IMG/VR virus record: IMGVR_UViG_3300028706_000601
Location: 1 to 23,010 of that record
Direction: 5' to 3' (one strand)
DNA length: 23,010 bases
DNA from: a virus
Part shown: positions 6,551-13,891 of the stretch, one piece after another
Layout of the letters: every line of letters starts with the position of its first letter
How positions within the stretch are numbered: position 1 is the first letter of the stretch
The notes under the pieces: generated by a model
What the model was told of the DNA's origin: nothing
Database searches by the model: none
Seen by the model: only the letters and a program-made list of their open reading frames with translations
Program-made: the position numbers and the translations under genes

Positions 6551-6806
6551 TTGGGGCGATAAGGGGGTGTTTCTGTTACGAGGCACAACCCCATAAGCCC
6601 TACAGCAATTATGCGGCTAATGCCACACTCGCTGAATAATAATCGTTATTATTTGCGATTACTTTTTCGATGTTGGTCATCACCCATCCGTTCTCGCTGT
6701 TACTCTCACTAGCAATCGAATACCAAAACACCCCCAATTCGATTATAGTTGGTGGAGGTGACCAGAGTTGAACTGGTGTCTTACTTAGTTACCCTACAGG
6801 TCATCA
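6551..6806 (-). ncRNA. ssrA: Circularly permuted (two-piece) tmRNA, alphaproteobacterial type
   Basis: Reading the minus strand, the acceptor piece comes first. Its T-arm ACCAG-TTCAACT-CTGGT (6777-6761) is followed by the acceptor 3' strand CACCTCC (6760-6754) and an encoded ACCA ending at 6750. After 14 intervening bases the coding piece starts with GGGGGTG (6735-6729), which pairs with CACCTCC over seven pairs including a G3-U wobble, the alanyl-tRNA synthetase identity element. GGTATTCGA replaces the D-arm. The reading frame 6656-6609 starts at resume codon GCA and gives ANNNDYYSASVALAA then TAA, with the classic LAA degron. A TTGCTAGT/ACTAAGTAA pairing with one bulge can form the long interpiece helix. 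A GC-rich hairpin (about 6552-6600) follows the tag. Outer ends are approximate. Confidence 0.92.
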
Positions 6807-6810
6807 AACA

Positions 6811-6827
6811 ATTATATTCTATTTATG
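6811..6827 (-). promoter_or_regulatory. Candidate promoter for the tmRNA (TATAAT, with overlapping CATAAATA)
   Basis: Just before the acceptor piece the minus strand carries a perfect -10 hexamer TATAAT (6811-6816). The best -35-like hexamer is AAGACA at 19 bases, which is suboptimal. CATAAATA (6820-6827) matches seven of eight positions of the T4 late box TATAAATA. Transcription would begin near the presumed acceptor 5' end at about 6804. Which element, if either, is used cannot be decided from sequence. Confidence 0.45.
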
Positions 6828-6847
6828 CCTAATATTGTCTTCATTTT

Positions 6848-7456
6848 TTAGTTTGCATCTAACCACTTTTTATTGTAATTTGAAGTATATGCATTGGGGT
6901 ACCACGGCCCTCCTAAAGTATAATGTAGAGCTTTGATATCAGTTCTATCTTCTTCATATTCACCAACTAACCAATTCCAACGCAAATCAATCGACCCTAT
7001 ATGTTCATCATCAACCCACTGAAAGCTGTGCAAATATGATAATGGGGAATTGAAAACATCAACATCAGAATCAAATAATCCTTTATTCCAAAATATCAAG
7101 CTTGACCAATTTTTCCGATCATAATTCGTTTGTTTTCCAGACGACTTAACCTGCACTGATGATGTGTAATTCGGATGTTTACACACGTAAATTGATTTAG
7201 TATTGTCAAAATTACTCACGATCTGTTGAGGATCATCTAAAAATATAAAATCATCATCTACAAACGCCACCCATTCGTTGGTGCTCATATCTAGCTGAGG
7301 TGGTAAAAACCGTGTTCGTGTAAATGGTGTTGTTCCTTCTTCTTCAAATAATGATGGAAGCTGAAAACACTTTATATCAAACTGTGTGAGAGATTTGGCT
7401 GTTGCCTCAAATGCTTCTGGGTATTTGTGATTATACCCTATCCAAAAATTAACCAT
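6848..7456 (-). CDS. GT-A-fold glycosyltransferase-like protein
   Basis: A 202-residue protein with features of metal-dependent GT-A glycosyltransferases. EWVAFVDDDFIFLDDP (61-76) carries a DDD/DxD nucleotide-sugar motif at the end of a hydrophobic strand, and HYTLGGPWYPN near the C-terminus resembles the HxxGxxKPW metal-binding end of GT8-type enzymes. It would transfer a sugar from a nucleotide donor to an unknown acceptor. It is the last gene before the tmRNA and its ATG overlaps the exonuclease stop by eight bases. Neighbouring methyltransferase-like and hydroxylase-like genes suggest one modification module. The acceptor could be DNA, a virion protein or host surface glycan. Confidence 0.68.
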   Translation of the reverse strand: MVNFWIGYNHKYPEAFEATAKSLTQFDIKCFQLPSLFEEEGTTPFTRTRFLPPQLDMSTNEWVAFVDDDFIFLDDPQQIVSNFDNTKSIYVCKHPNYTSSVQVKSSGKQTNYDRKNWSSLIFWNKGLFDSDVDVFNSPLSYLHSFQWVDDEHIGSIDLRWNWLVGEYEEDRTDIKALHYTLGGPWYPNAYTSNYNKKWLDAN

Positions 7457-8111
7457 AATTTTGCACCGTTTCTTCTAATAGACTCCAATAATTTGGAGTT
7501 TGTTTAATAAATACTTGTGGAAGATCATTCTCAACCGCTACAACTATCACTATATTATCTATTGGAGTTTTAGTCAACTCTTCATATGCAATACTATAAA
7601 ATGTCCCTTGCAGAAAATAATCTTCTACCCACTCCTCTTTTTTATACTTTCCGGACGTCTTCCAATCTATAATAGACAATTTACCATTCCATTCGGCTAT
7701 ACAATCACACCTACCAGCCACACCGAGTTGTTTACTCCACAAAGGTACCTCTATTCCATGTATATTATCCATATTAGTATCTATAACAGATTTAATCGAT
7801 AAAAACATTTCTCGTACATTTGGGGTGGCATCGCCATAATAATCACATTCGTTGTTTATATACCGTTCAACAACTTTGTGCATTCCAGTACCACGGCGTG
7901 TAGCTCGAGTGGTAATTTTATTGGCTTCTTCCTCTCCTATTCGCTTCCTCCACTCCTTGAAGAATTTAGCTTTTTTCTTCCCCAATATCGTAGTGATAGA
8001 CGGGAAATTCCCATCAGGCGTCACGTATTTTCGCTTACCATTTATTGTTTCTGATTCTAACTCTGTAAAAGGTTGAATAGAATGTTTAAACCTTATATCC
8101 ATACTTTTCAT
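7449..8111 (-). CDS. PD-(D/E)XK exonuclease, MGME1/RecB-like
   Basis: A 220-residue nuclease with PD-(D/E)XK motifs in order: GTGMHKVVERY with H78, E121 in GIEVPL, GVAGRCDCIAEW with D136, and SIIDWKTS with D149 and K151. A YFLQGTFYSIAYEE helix carrying the usual Q follows. This is the MGME1/Cas4-like exonuclease type common in marine T4-like phages, probably acting in DNA processing, repair or host-DNA degradation. The first ATG (8109-8111) overlaps the end of the B2 gene by 26 bases; an ATG three codons later (8100-8102) is a plausible alternative. It separates the B2 hydroxylase-like gene from the glycosyltransferase. Confidence 0.8.
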   Translation of the reverse strand: MKSMDIRFKHSIQPFTELESETINGKRKYVTPDGNFPSITTILGKKKAKFFKEWRKRIGEEEANKITTRATRRGTGMHKVVERYINNECDYYGDATPNVREMFLSIKSVIDTNMDNIHGIEVPLWSKQLGVAGRCDCIAEWNGKLSIIDWKTSGKYKKEEWVEDYFLQGTFYSIAYEELTKTPIDNIVIVVAVENDLPQVFIKQTPNYWSLLEETVQNYG

Positions 8112-8715
8112 AACTATTTAATACTATACGTTGAAAATCTTTATCAGTTCGCAAACCCTTACCATGCAAAATCATATGCAGTCTACGCTCTTGTGAATTG
8201 TTAATAACAGTGTGTTTAAAATGTACATTCATAAGTCTAACGTCACCTGGCTTCCAAGGTATCGTTTGACCATTAATAATGAAATCGCAGTCTTTCGGTT
8301 GATTAATGCAAAAATTTATCGCACTGCATAATCGAGGGTAAGATATGTCGCTATGTAGTGGTATAGTTCCACCAGGCTCTAACAGCATAAATCTAATCCG
8401 ATCCACATCTCTAACAGGGAAATTTTTAAAATATTCAGTAGTCACATCAAGAATGTCAGCAAACTCAGTCCAATGTAACTCCGGATCACCTGGGTGAGAA
8501 TCACCAGGCCGGAACCAATGACTTCCTCTCAAACACAAACCTTTCCACATACCAGCCGCGGCTACGGGTCTGTGCTCTTTAAATTGATCTAAAAATGGAT
8601 AAATTTCATCATAAATTTCATTATATGGAAATGGTATATCCAACTTCATATTAGTTATATGAGAATTGTTAATCTCGTTGAAGAGCTTCAATTCGGTTTT
8701 TGTAATATGTGTCAT
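8086..8715 (-). CDS. Aspartyl/asparaginyl beta-hydroxylase-like 2OG-Fe(II) oxygenase (cassette copy 2, B2)
   Basis: A 209-residue paralogue of the 2640-3293 protein. The catalytic pattern is cleaner here: DRIRFMLLEPGGTIPLHSD (105-123) with the HSD metal motif at 121-123, distal H168 in HFKHTVINN, and R177/R178 before LHMILHG. SAINFCIN and WKPGDVRLMN match the family's beta strands. The N-terminus aligns residue for residue with B1 (TEL/SEL-Lx-I pattern), which supports the ATG at 8713-8715 even though it lies 47 bases inside the upstream gene. That large overlap arises because the upstream A2 protein has a C-terminal extension that A1 lacks. Substrate unknown; translation is probably coupled to A2. 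Confidence 0.78.
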   Translation of the reverse strand: MTHITKTELKLFNEINNSHITNMKLDIPFPYNEIYDEIYPFLDQFKEHRPVAAAGMWKGLCLRGSHWFRPGDSHPGDPELHWTEFADILDVTTEYFKNFPVRDVDRIRFMLLEPGGTIPLHSDISYPRLCSAINFCINQPKDCDFIINGQTIPWKPGDVRLMNVHFKHTVINNSQERRLHMILHGKGLRTDKDFQRIVLNSYEKYGYKV

Positions 8716-9961
8716 ATAAAGTTTTTCTCCAAGGAAGATCCAAAGCAGTATTCAATTGTAAATCTTTTTTGGTGTATACCTTTGAACCTCTAAACGGCAC
8801 CATACCCAAAAAAGCTGAATCATTATCCATGTGAGACAACACAAAACAAAACAACAAATCTGCGTCGATTGCGGAAATTGCATGGAACGTGTTTGCATAT
8901 GACAATATATTTGAATAGTATATAATTGTATTTGGCATCTTCAACGCATATAAGATCTTATAAACATCAAGCATGTCAGTATGCATAAAACTAGTATAGA
9001 TTCGCTTATTTCGAATATTATCTAGTGTCTCAAAAAAATCAGATTTTTTATCTATATGGTCTAAAAAATACTCATCAGGAGATATTTCTTTCTTGTGTAT
9101 AAAATTATCACCTGTATTAAATTTTTCCACAGCTTGTTCATATGTTTCATTGCGCCAGTTCCAATCATATATTATGTATTTTGTAAAGTTTATTGCATCA
9201 ATGTTTGTATCGAAGAAATGAATCGACTCTAAATTTGGATGAGCATACAATAAAATCTGTAATGCGTTAGCACAACCTACAAGGTTAGTATAATTTTCAC
9301 ATTTAATATCATATGTTTTTTCTGTGCTAATTGGGAACAATATTGGCGGTCTGTTTCGCACATTCTGAATATGGCTACTGACGTCATGTGGATAGATATA
9401 ACTTTTATCGTTCCGGATTGTTTGTGGAAAAGGCATTACAATCTTACCGCTCCGCAACAAGTTGGAAATTAGATCAGCTCCTTGAGGTTTTTGTGCTGTA
9501 CTTTCAAACTCTTCTCCTCCATCTTTGATCCACGTAGGCGTATATTGATCATGAAAGTTTTCATCAGATCTACATACGCGTCTATGAGTTTTATTCACAG
9601 TCACGTCATAATCTAACACTTTAACCAAATAGCACTGATCGTGCAATTCATAATATCCAGTATTCTTGTCTAAGATGTGTCCAATTAGAGAAGCTTCCTC
9701 CATCAAATTCATTACCATTAAAGTACTATTAAAAAACGTACCAATCTTAACTATCAAAGCGTGCGATGTTTCACATGAAGTAATATCATTACATGTCAAC
9801 GACGAAACATACTTCCACTTATAACACATTGTACCCTTATCACCTACATGATACCATACAATATGATCTATAATATTCAATGCTGTTTGATAACCAAAAG
9901 GGTGTTTTTTTAGTTCTAGATTATCAACTACAACAATGGTTATATTTTCTCGAGAAATCAT
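8669..9961 (-). CDS. Two-domain methyltransferase-like protein (cassette copy 2, A2)
   Basis: A 430-residue paralogue of the 3281-4570 protein. Shared blocks are VDNLELKK near the start, LIGHILDKN then YYELHDQCYLVKVLDYD (about 92-119), TPTWIKDGG (141-149) and a Rossmann-like core with HFFDTN (248-253). The glycine-rich loop, GCGNG in A1, reads GCANA here (229-233): two glycines are replaced by alanine, so SAM binding may be weakened or lost. After the shared PWR near the end it extends about 17 residues further than A1, running 47 bases into the B2 gene. Its ATG overlaps the FmdB-like stop (ATGA). Function is unknown beyond the methyltransferase-like fold guess. Confidence 0.68.
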   Translation of the reverse strand: MISRENITIVVVDNLELKKHPFGYQTALNIIDHIVWYHVGDKGTMCYKWKYVSSLTCNDITSCETSHALIVKIGTFFNSTLMVMNLMEEASLIGHILDKNTGYYELHDQCYLVKVLDYDVTVNKTHRRVCRSDENFHDQYTPTWIKDGGEEFESTAQKPQGADLISNLLRSGKIVMPFPQTIRNDKSYIYPHDVSSHIQNVRNRPPILFPISTEKTYDIKCENYTNLVGCANALQILLYAHPNLESIHFFDTNIDAINFTKYIIYDWNWRNETYEQAVEKFNTGDNFIHKKEISPDEYFLDHIDKKSDFFETLDNIRNKRIYTSFMHTDMLDVYKILYALKMPNTIIYYSNILSYANTFHAISAIDADLLFCFVLSHMDNDSAFLGMVPFRGSKVYTKKDLQLNTALDLPWRKTLYDTYYKNRIEALQRD

Positions 9962-10215
9962 GAAGGAATCATCATGTTTGATCCATAATGTGTTCTCTTA
10001 ATATCTTTCAAACGATCCCTAAACCCATCATCAACTTTTTTGGGATTATGCACCCACGGATCACCTGGAAAAGGAGACCCGACTACTGCGACAACTTCTC
10101 CACCACAATCAGTCTCAAGACATCCACGTTTAATAGGATCATGTCTTTCTGCAATGGACAACAAGTCTTCAAATTGGTTATTACATGATGTACATCTATA
10201 TTCGTATGTTGGCAT
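9958..10215 (-). CDS. FmdB-type zinc-ribbon protein
   Basis: An 85-residue protein with the N-terminal pattern MPTYEYRCTSC that defines the FmdB/putative regulatory zinc-ribbon family. The cysteines at 8, 11, 32 and 37 form the zinc ligands; the last pair is spaced CLETDC rather than the usual CxxC. The rest is a hydrophilic tail (PFPGDPWVHNPKKVDDGFRDRLKDIKR) that resembles phage versions of these small proteins. Role unknown: transcriptional or structural zinc-binding functions have been proposed for the family. AAGGGAA before the ATG at 10213-10215 supports the start. Its stop overlaps the start of A2. Confidence 0.8.
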   Translation of the reverse strand: MPTYEYRCTSCNNQFEDLLSIAERHDPIKRGCLETDCGGEVVAVVGSPFPGDPWVHNPKKVDDGFRDRLKDIKRTHYGSNMMIPS

Positions 10216-10227
10216 TCTGGTTCCCTT

Positions 10228-10791
10228 CTATTTGTAAAATATGTGTGTGTCTATAACTGCCGTTACCACCATAAACTTGCTCCACTTAGGTAAAATGTAG
10301 TTTGCATGATAAAACAATGCTCCATCTGTAGGATCACGCAGTTCTGTTCTTACCTTATAATAATACTCAGCTAACTGTTTAGTTTCTTTCCACACTACAC
10401 CATCATATGGAATGTCTGATAACCCATTACAATACCAACTAAATTGACAACGGTTTAAAATTGGTTTACCATTCGATAGATGTTGGCCATCATATATAAC
10501 ACCACACATTGTATCTGGAAACCTAGACGATTTCACTCTATTATAGGTAACATGAGCGACTGCTAATTTGCCAGCAGTGGATTCTACAGCCGCCTCAAAG
10601 TATATATTTTTCTGCAGACATTCTATCTCAACTATGTCTTCTTGCGTTAAACCTGGAGCAACCGCGGGTAGACTCTCGCGTACTGTATATATATTAGATT
10701 TTTCTATAACAACATTATCTGCATAAGTATTATGAATTTTATGTGGAAATAACGCAATCGCAGCGATAGCTATTAAAAATATTATTCTCAT
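10228..10791 (-). CDS. SleB-family cell-wall hydrolase with signal peptide (endolysin)
   Basis: A 187-residue secreted hydrolase. Residues 1-24 form a signal peptide (Met-Arg, hydrophobic IIFLIAIAAIALF, likely cleavage after TYA). The catalytic domain matches SleB/Hydrolase_2: IYFEAAVES (63-71) with the catalytic Glu66, AHVTYNRV (79-86), FPDTMCGVIY, CQFSWYCNG (115-123) and ALFYHANY (158-165). It would cleave peptidoglycan at lysis, and export through Sec would bypass the need for a large-pore holin. The frame continues to a TTG at 10797, but the ATG at 10789-10791, eight bases after GGAG, is the better start. The 75-base gap upstream shows no convincing promoter. Confidence 0.88.
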   Translation of the reverse strand: MRIIFLIAIAAIALFPHKIHNTYADNVVIEKSNIYTVRESLPAVAPGLTQEDIVEIECLQKNIYFEAAVESTAGKLAVAHVTYNRVKSSRFPDTMCGVIYDGQHLSNGKPILNRCQFSWYCNGLSDIPYDGVVWKETKQLAEYYYKVRTELRDPTDGALFYHANYILPKWSKFMVVTAVIDTHIFYK

Positions 10792-10866
10792 GTGCAATTC
10801 TCCAATAAATTAATCAAACAAATATAATTATCAGGAAAATAACAAAAAGTGTATGAAGGGTGGGAT

Positions 10867-11298
10867 TTAAGGCAACATATCCGGAAAAGTGTCTTGCACG
10901 AGTTTGTATGTCAATCCAGGCACGTTTAGTTTTTTATTTTTCATCTGAATTAACAAATCTGCTTCCTCTGGTGTTACTGATTCTAATACTTGTATGAACA
11001 TCTGTTCTTTTTTTAGACTGGATATATTACCATCATACTCATTAGTAAAGTACTTAATCATTCGGATTTGACCATATATCAGCTTTGAGTTTTGCGCTCC
11101 TTCTGCTAGTTTTTGATATGGTGGTGATCCTTTAGGCAATACAAACATAACCTCTGGATGGAAAGTATACCTTAGAAACTGTCTAAGATACGGAGAATCA
11201 TGTTCTATCAACATCTGCTTCCTAATCCGCTGAGTTTCAAAATTAGGTTTACCTGCTTTTCCGATATCACTAAACAAATCTACAAACGATATAGACAT
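10867..11298 (-). CDS. DUF6433-like conserved T4-type phage protein
   Basis: A 143-residue protein resembling the DUF6433 family of T4-like marine phages. Characteristic segments are LIEHDSPYLRQFLRYTFHPEVMFVLPKGSPPY (split as LIEHDSPYLRQ and FHPEVMFVLPKG, about 30-57), EQMFIQVLESVTPEEADLL and LLIQMKNKKL, followed by GLTYKLVQDTFPDMLP. No function is established for the family that I know of. It has no membrane segment or cysteine motif. An AGGAG eight bases before the ATG lies inside the end of the RNase H gene, two bases away, so the pair is likely co-translated and it may work with DNA replication. Confidence 0.75.
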   Translation of the reverse strand: MSISFVDLFSDIGKAGKPNFETQRIRKQMLIEHDSPYLRQFLRYTFHPEVMFVLPKGSPPYQKLAEGAQNSKLIYGQIRMIKYFTNEYDGNISSLKKEQMFIQVLESVTPEEADLLIQMKNKKLNVPGLTYKLVQDTFPDMLP

Positions 11299-11300
11299 AA

Positions 11301-12164
11301 TTAAAACTCCTGTATTGATTCAGTCAATTCACGCAACCGGTGTTTAATAAAATAGTTAAGCATTTTATTTCTACCAGTAAAATGATCTTTATTGTAATGT
11401 GTAATTATATTTATCTCCACCATTTCTGGCACGTAATCCAAGTCTATCATTTTTTGATTACGTTTAAAGTTCCGAAAATGCTCACCTTCTAACACAGCCT
11501 CTAAGTTATCCGCAGAAATCCACTCATCCAATTTCTTTTTCGTTAATTTTCGTTGACGCTGATTTGCAACAAATGTATCATCAGGAGACAGTACATTTGG
11601 AACACCATCACTTCTATCACCTTTCAAAATTAAATTAACTTTGAAATCATTTGGATTAGGAACTGTTAAGAAAGTTTTACTTAATGGTGACCACTGCGAA
11701 ACATTGTGATACTTATGAAGCTGTATAAAATCTTTATCACTTGATATTATTAGTATTTTGCCTGCTTTGTGATAATGTTTGCACAAAATGGCTATAATAT
11801 CATCAGCCTCGCATGCAAGGTTTGACATGACCTTGTATGGCAGTTCACTATCTATCTCAGATCTCACCTCATCCATTAACCTGAAAAGACTTTGCCAATC
11901 AATATTTTGAGGATTTTTTTCGCGATCTTTCTTTCGATTCGCTTTGTAGTGTTGAAAAATATCTTTTCGCCAATTATTTTTACCATCACAGCAAAATATA
12001 AACTCCCCCCATTCACTCTTGAACTTTCTACTTAACATTCTGACGTTAGTTAATATCATGTGTCGAAACAAGTGACCTCTCTCAACATCATCCACACTTT
12101 TAAAATGCTTTTGTAGCTGCATAAAATTAGCAATTACTAGTTGGTTATAATCTACAAGTATCAT
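11301..12164 (-). CDS. rnh: T4-type RNase H (5'-3' exonuclease, FEN-1 superfamily)
   Basis: A 287-residue 5'-nuclease like T4 RNase H, which removes RNA primers and adjacent DNA on the lagging strand. Metal-binding acids are visible in order: D5 in ILVDYN, D60 in FCCDGKNNWRKDIF, E119/D121/D122 in ACEADDIIA, D143/D145 in SSDKDFIQL, and D183/D186 in KGDRSDGVPN, the last being the helix-two-turn-helix entry. The basic arch YKANRKKDREKN follows residue 72. The ATG overlaps the stop of the upstream hypothetical gene (ATGA). Length is close to the 305 residues of T4 RNase H. Its partners here would be the gp61-like primase and host or phage polymerase. Confidence 0.92.
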   Translation of the reverse strand: MILVDYNQLVIANFMQLQKHFKSVDDVERGHLFRHMILTNVRMLSRKFKSEWGEFIFCCDGKNNWRKDIFQHYKANRKKDREKNPQNIDWQSLFRLMDEVRSEIDSELPYKVMSNLACEADDIIAILCKHYHKAGKILIISSDKDFIQLHKYHNVSQWSPLSKTFLTVPNPNDFKVNLILKGDRSDGVPNVLSPDDTFVANQRQRKLTKKKLDEWISADNLEAVLEGEHFRNFKRNQKMIDLDYVPEMVEINIITHYNKDHFTGRNKMLNYFIKHRLRELTESIQEF

Positions 12165-12892
12165 GTTTTTTTGCGTTTTAGTTTTGTTGTTGGATAAGCG
12201 ATTTTATTACACCCCAATAAGATTTCTTTGAGGTATTTTACAACCTTATTGCGTTCGACTGCAGTCATATATTGGTACGCCTCTTTAATATCTGGTTCAT
12301 TATGTACATTACCTATTTCATCGACACGATACTGAATTAACGGTATCAACAATCTGGCTACTGGTTTTTTTATTTTATGTATACGCGTAAAATCATTAAA
12401 AGTTACCTTAGATTTATAACCACTATCTAAAAACGAGTCAATTAAATCATCTACGTCAAAAATCAAACTTTCAGACCGTCTTAAAATACGACTTTGCACG
12501 GAAACGTATGTAACTTTTTTTGCTGCCGGCATCGAAGTTTTTCTCAGAGTTTTTAAATATTTTAACTTACTGTTAAAAATAACTTCATACTTTAACGACA
12601 GGTTTGGCAGACCTCGACTCAACATTCGACACAAGAATCCAAATCCTCGACCAATGGTATACATATCAGCAGTATTGAGCTTCTTAATATCTGATGTGGT
12701 ACGACTTGTGGTTTTTAAATACGTTACAACAAACTGTAAGCTGTCAGCATGATCGTGTTTGTGTGCGTACCACCTATAAGCTTTCTCAATTGCAGTATTT
12801 AATACACTATCATTCGTATCAGAGTCAACACTATCCCATGAAGGCTCTGGATCAATCTTAACAATTTTTCGCGGTACACGTTTCTTTAGCAT
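12161..12892 (-). CDS. Basic hypothetical phage protein
   Basis: A 243-residue, strongly basic protein that I do not firmly recognise. It has an acidic linker near residues 15-30 (EPSWDSVDSDTNDS), a helix with aromatic residues (KAYRWYAHKHDH), the block TIGRGFGFLCRMLSRG, which recalls uncharacterised T4-like marine phage proteins, and a Lys-rich end (TKLKRKKT). No catalytic motif is visible. The charge suggests nucleic-acid binding, which is inference only. AGGG, overlapping the stop of the upstream glycosyltransferase, lies seven bases before the ATG at 12890-12892. It overlaps RNase H by four bases (ATGA), so a role alongside replication or repair is plausible. Confidence 0.75.
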   Translation of the reverse strand: MLKKRVPRKIVKIDPEPSWDSVDSDTNDSVLNTAIEKAYRWYAHKHDHADSLQFVVTYLKTTSRTTSDIKKLNTADMYTIGRGFGFLCRMLSRGLPNLSLKYEVIFNSKLKYLKTLRKTSMPAAKKVTYVSVQSRILRRSESLIFDVDDLIDSFLDSGYKSKVTFNDFTRIHKIKKPVARLLIPLIQYRVDEIGNVHNEPDIKEAYQYMTAVERNKVVKYLKEILLGCNKIAYPTTKLKRKKT

Positions 12893-12901
12893 ACGGTTGC
12901 C

Positions 12902-13891
12902 CTAGTTCGATGAGTTTTTGTGCAACACAGATTCCATTAACTGGTTCCACTTATGTGCTCGTTGATCCCATGAATAAAATACATCAAAATAAGCTTTTTG
13001 CGTTTTTAAAATATTCTGCAATGAATCATTCCAATATTGATCTATCGCTCCTTTTAACAACTCAGAATAAACTTTGGCATGTTGATCTTTGTCATTAATA
13101 AAATTATACATCCAAGCAAAGTTTGCGCATGTTTCAGGTAAGGCTGCAAGATTTGGTACTAAACATAATAATCCTGCACTCATTGCTTCTATTACAGTAA
13201 TACACGATGTTTCTGGGTATATTGATGGGTATGCAAGAATATGGCTACGTTGCATAGCTTCACGAATAACATTGTTAGGCACGGATGGATGATATTCAAC
13301 ATTCTTCATGAACTTTGCTCTATCATAAAGCCCTTGAAACTCTTTGTTTTGTTCAGCTCGATCATATATGTCAAAACTTGAAAACACTTCTAAAACCGCG
13401 CGGGAATCATTAAGCTGTTCAAAAGCATCTAATAATACTTCTAAGCCACGATGTGGAGTAGAGGCATATATCAATCTAATTTTTCCATCCTTCGGTTTGT
13501 CATGAACTGGAAATGGTTCTATAGCATGTTGCATAACGACACCTTTTTCGTATGGAACACCCAAAAACATTGAGTATTGTTGTTGTTGCCAATGACTAAC
13601 AAACACAATAGCATCAAATAAATCAACCTTCCATGGTTCCCGTCTTAAAAATTGCACCTCAGGATCATCTGCTGTATCATGTACCCAAAAAATTCGAGGT
13701 TTATCTGTTTCTAGTTCACGTACTCGCGAACATATAATCTGTATTTGTTCATACAGACTTGGATCACAATGTTTTGTCATCCAATTATACATCAATTCAG
13801 TTCCACCAAACGCTTTGGAGTTTTTCACATCATATGGAGGTAGTGTATCATCTATAATATTTAAAGTAGGAGCATTAAAGTTTTTTGTCAT
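12902..13891 (-). CDS. GT4-family glycosyltransferase (GT-B fold)
   Basis: A 329-residue glycosyltransferase. The N-terminal domain includes FGGTELMYNW, matching the glycine-rich acceptor loop of GT4 enzymes, and IFWVHDTADDPEV. The C-terminal donor domain has IRLIYASTPHRGLEVLLDAF and the E-x7-E-like region YPSIYPETSCITVIEAMSAG followed by LLCLVPNLAALPE. It would use a nucleotide sugar; acceptor unknown. The frame extends to a TTG at 13906, but the ATG at 13889-13891 follows AAGGA at good spacing, so that start is used. It overlaps the end of the pyruvyl transferase-like gene by 17 bases, suggesting both act on the same glycan. Confidence 0.85.
   Translation of the reverse strand: MTKNFNAPTLNIIDDTLPPYDVKNSKAFGGTELMYNWMTKHCDPSLYEQIQIICSRVRELETDKPRIFWVHDTADDPEVQFLRREPWKVDLFDAIVFVSHWQQQQYSMFLGVPYEKGVVMQHAIEPFPVHDKPKDGKIRLIYASTPHRGLEVLLDAFEQLNDSRAVLEVFSSFDIYDRAEQNKEFQGLYDRAKFMKNVEYHPSVPNNVIREAMQRSHILAYPSIYPETSCITVIEAMSAGLLCLVPNLAALPETCANFAWMYNFINDKDQHAKVYSELLKGAIDQYWNDSLQNILKTQKAYFDVFYSWDQRAHKWNQLMESVLHKNSSN

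Noticed and set aside
6729-6780. Apparent tRNA 3' half (T-arm and CCA)
   Set aside because: No anticodon arm or D-arm lies upstream at tRNA distance; the matching 5' acceptor strand is downstream after 14 bases, and a degron reading frame follows, so it is part of a permuted tmRNA.
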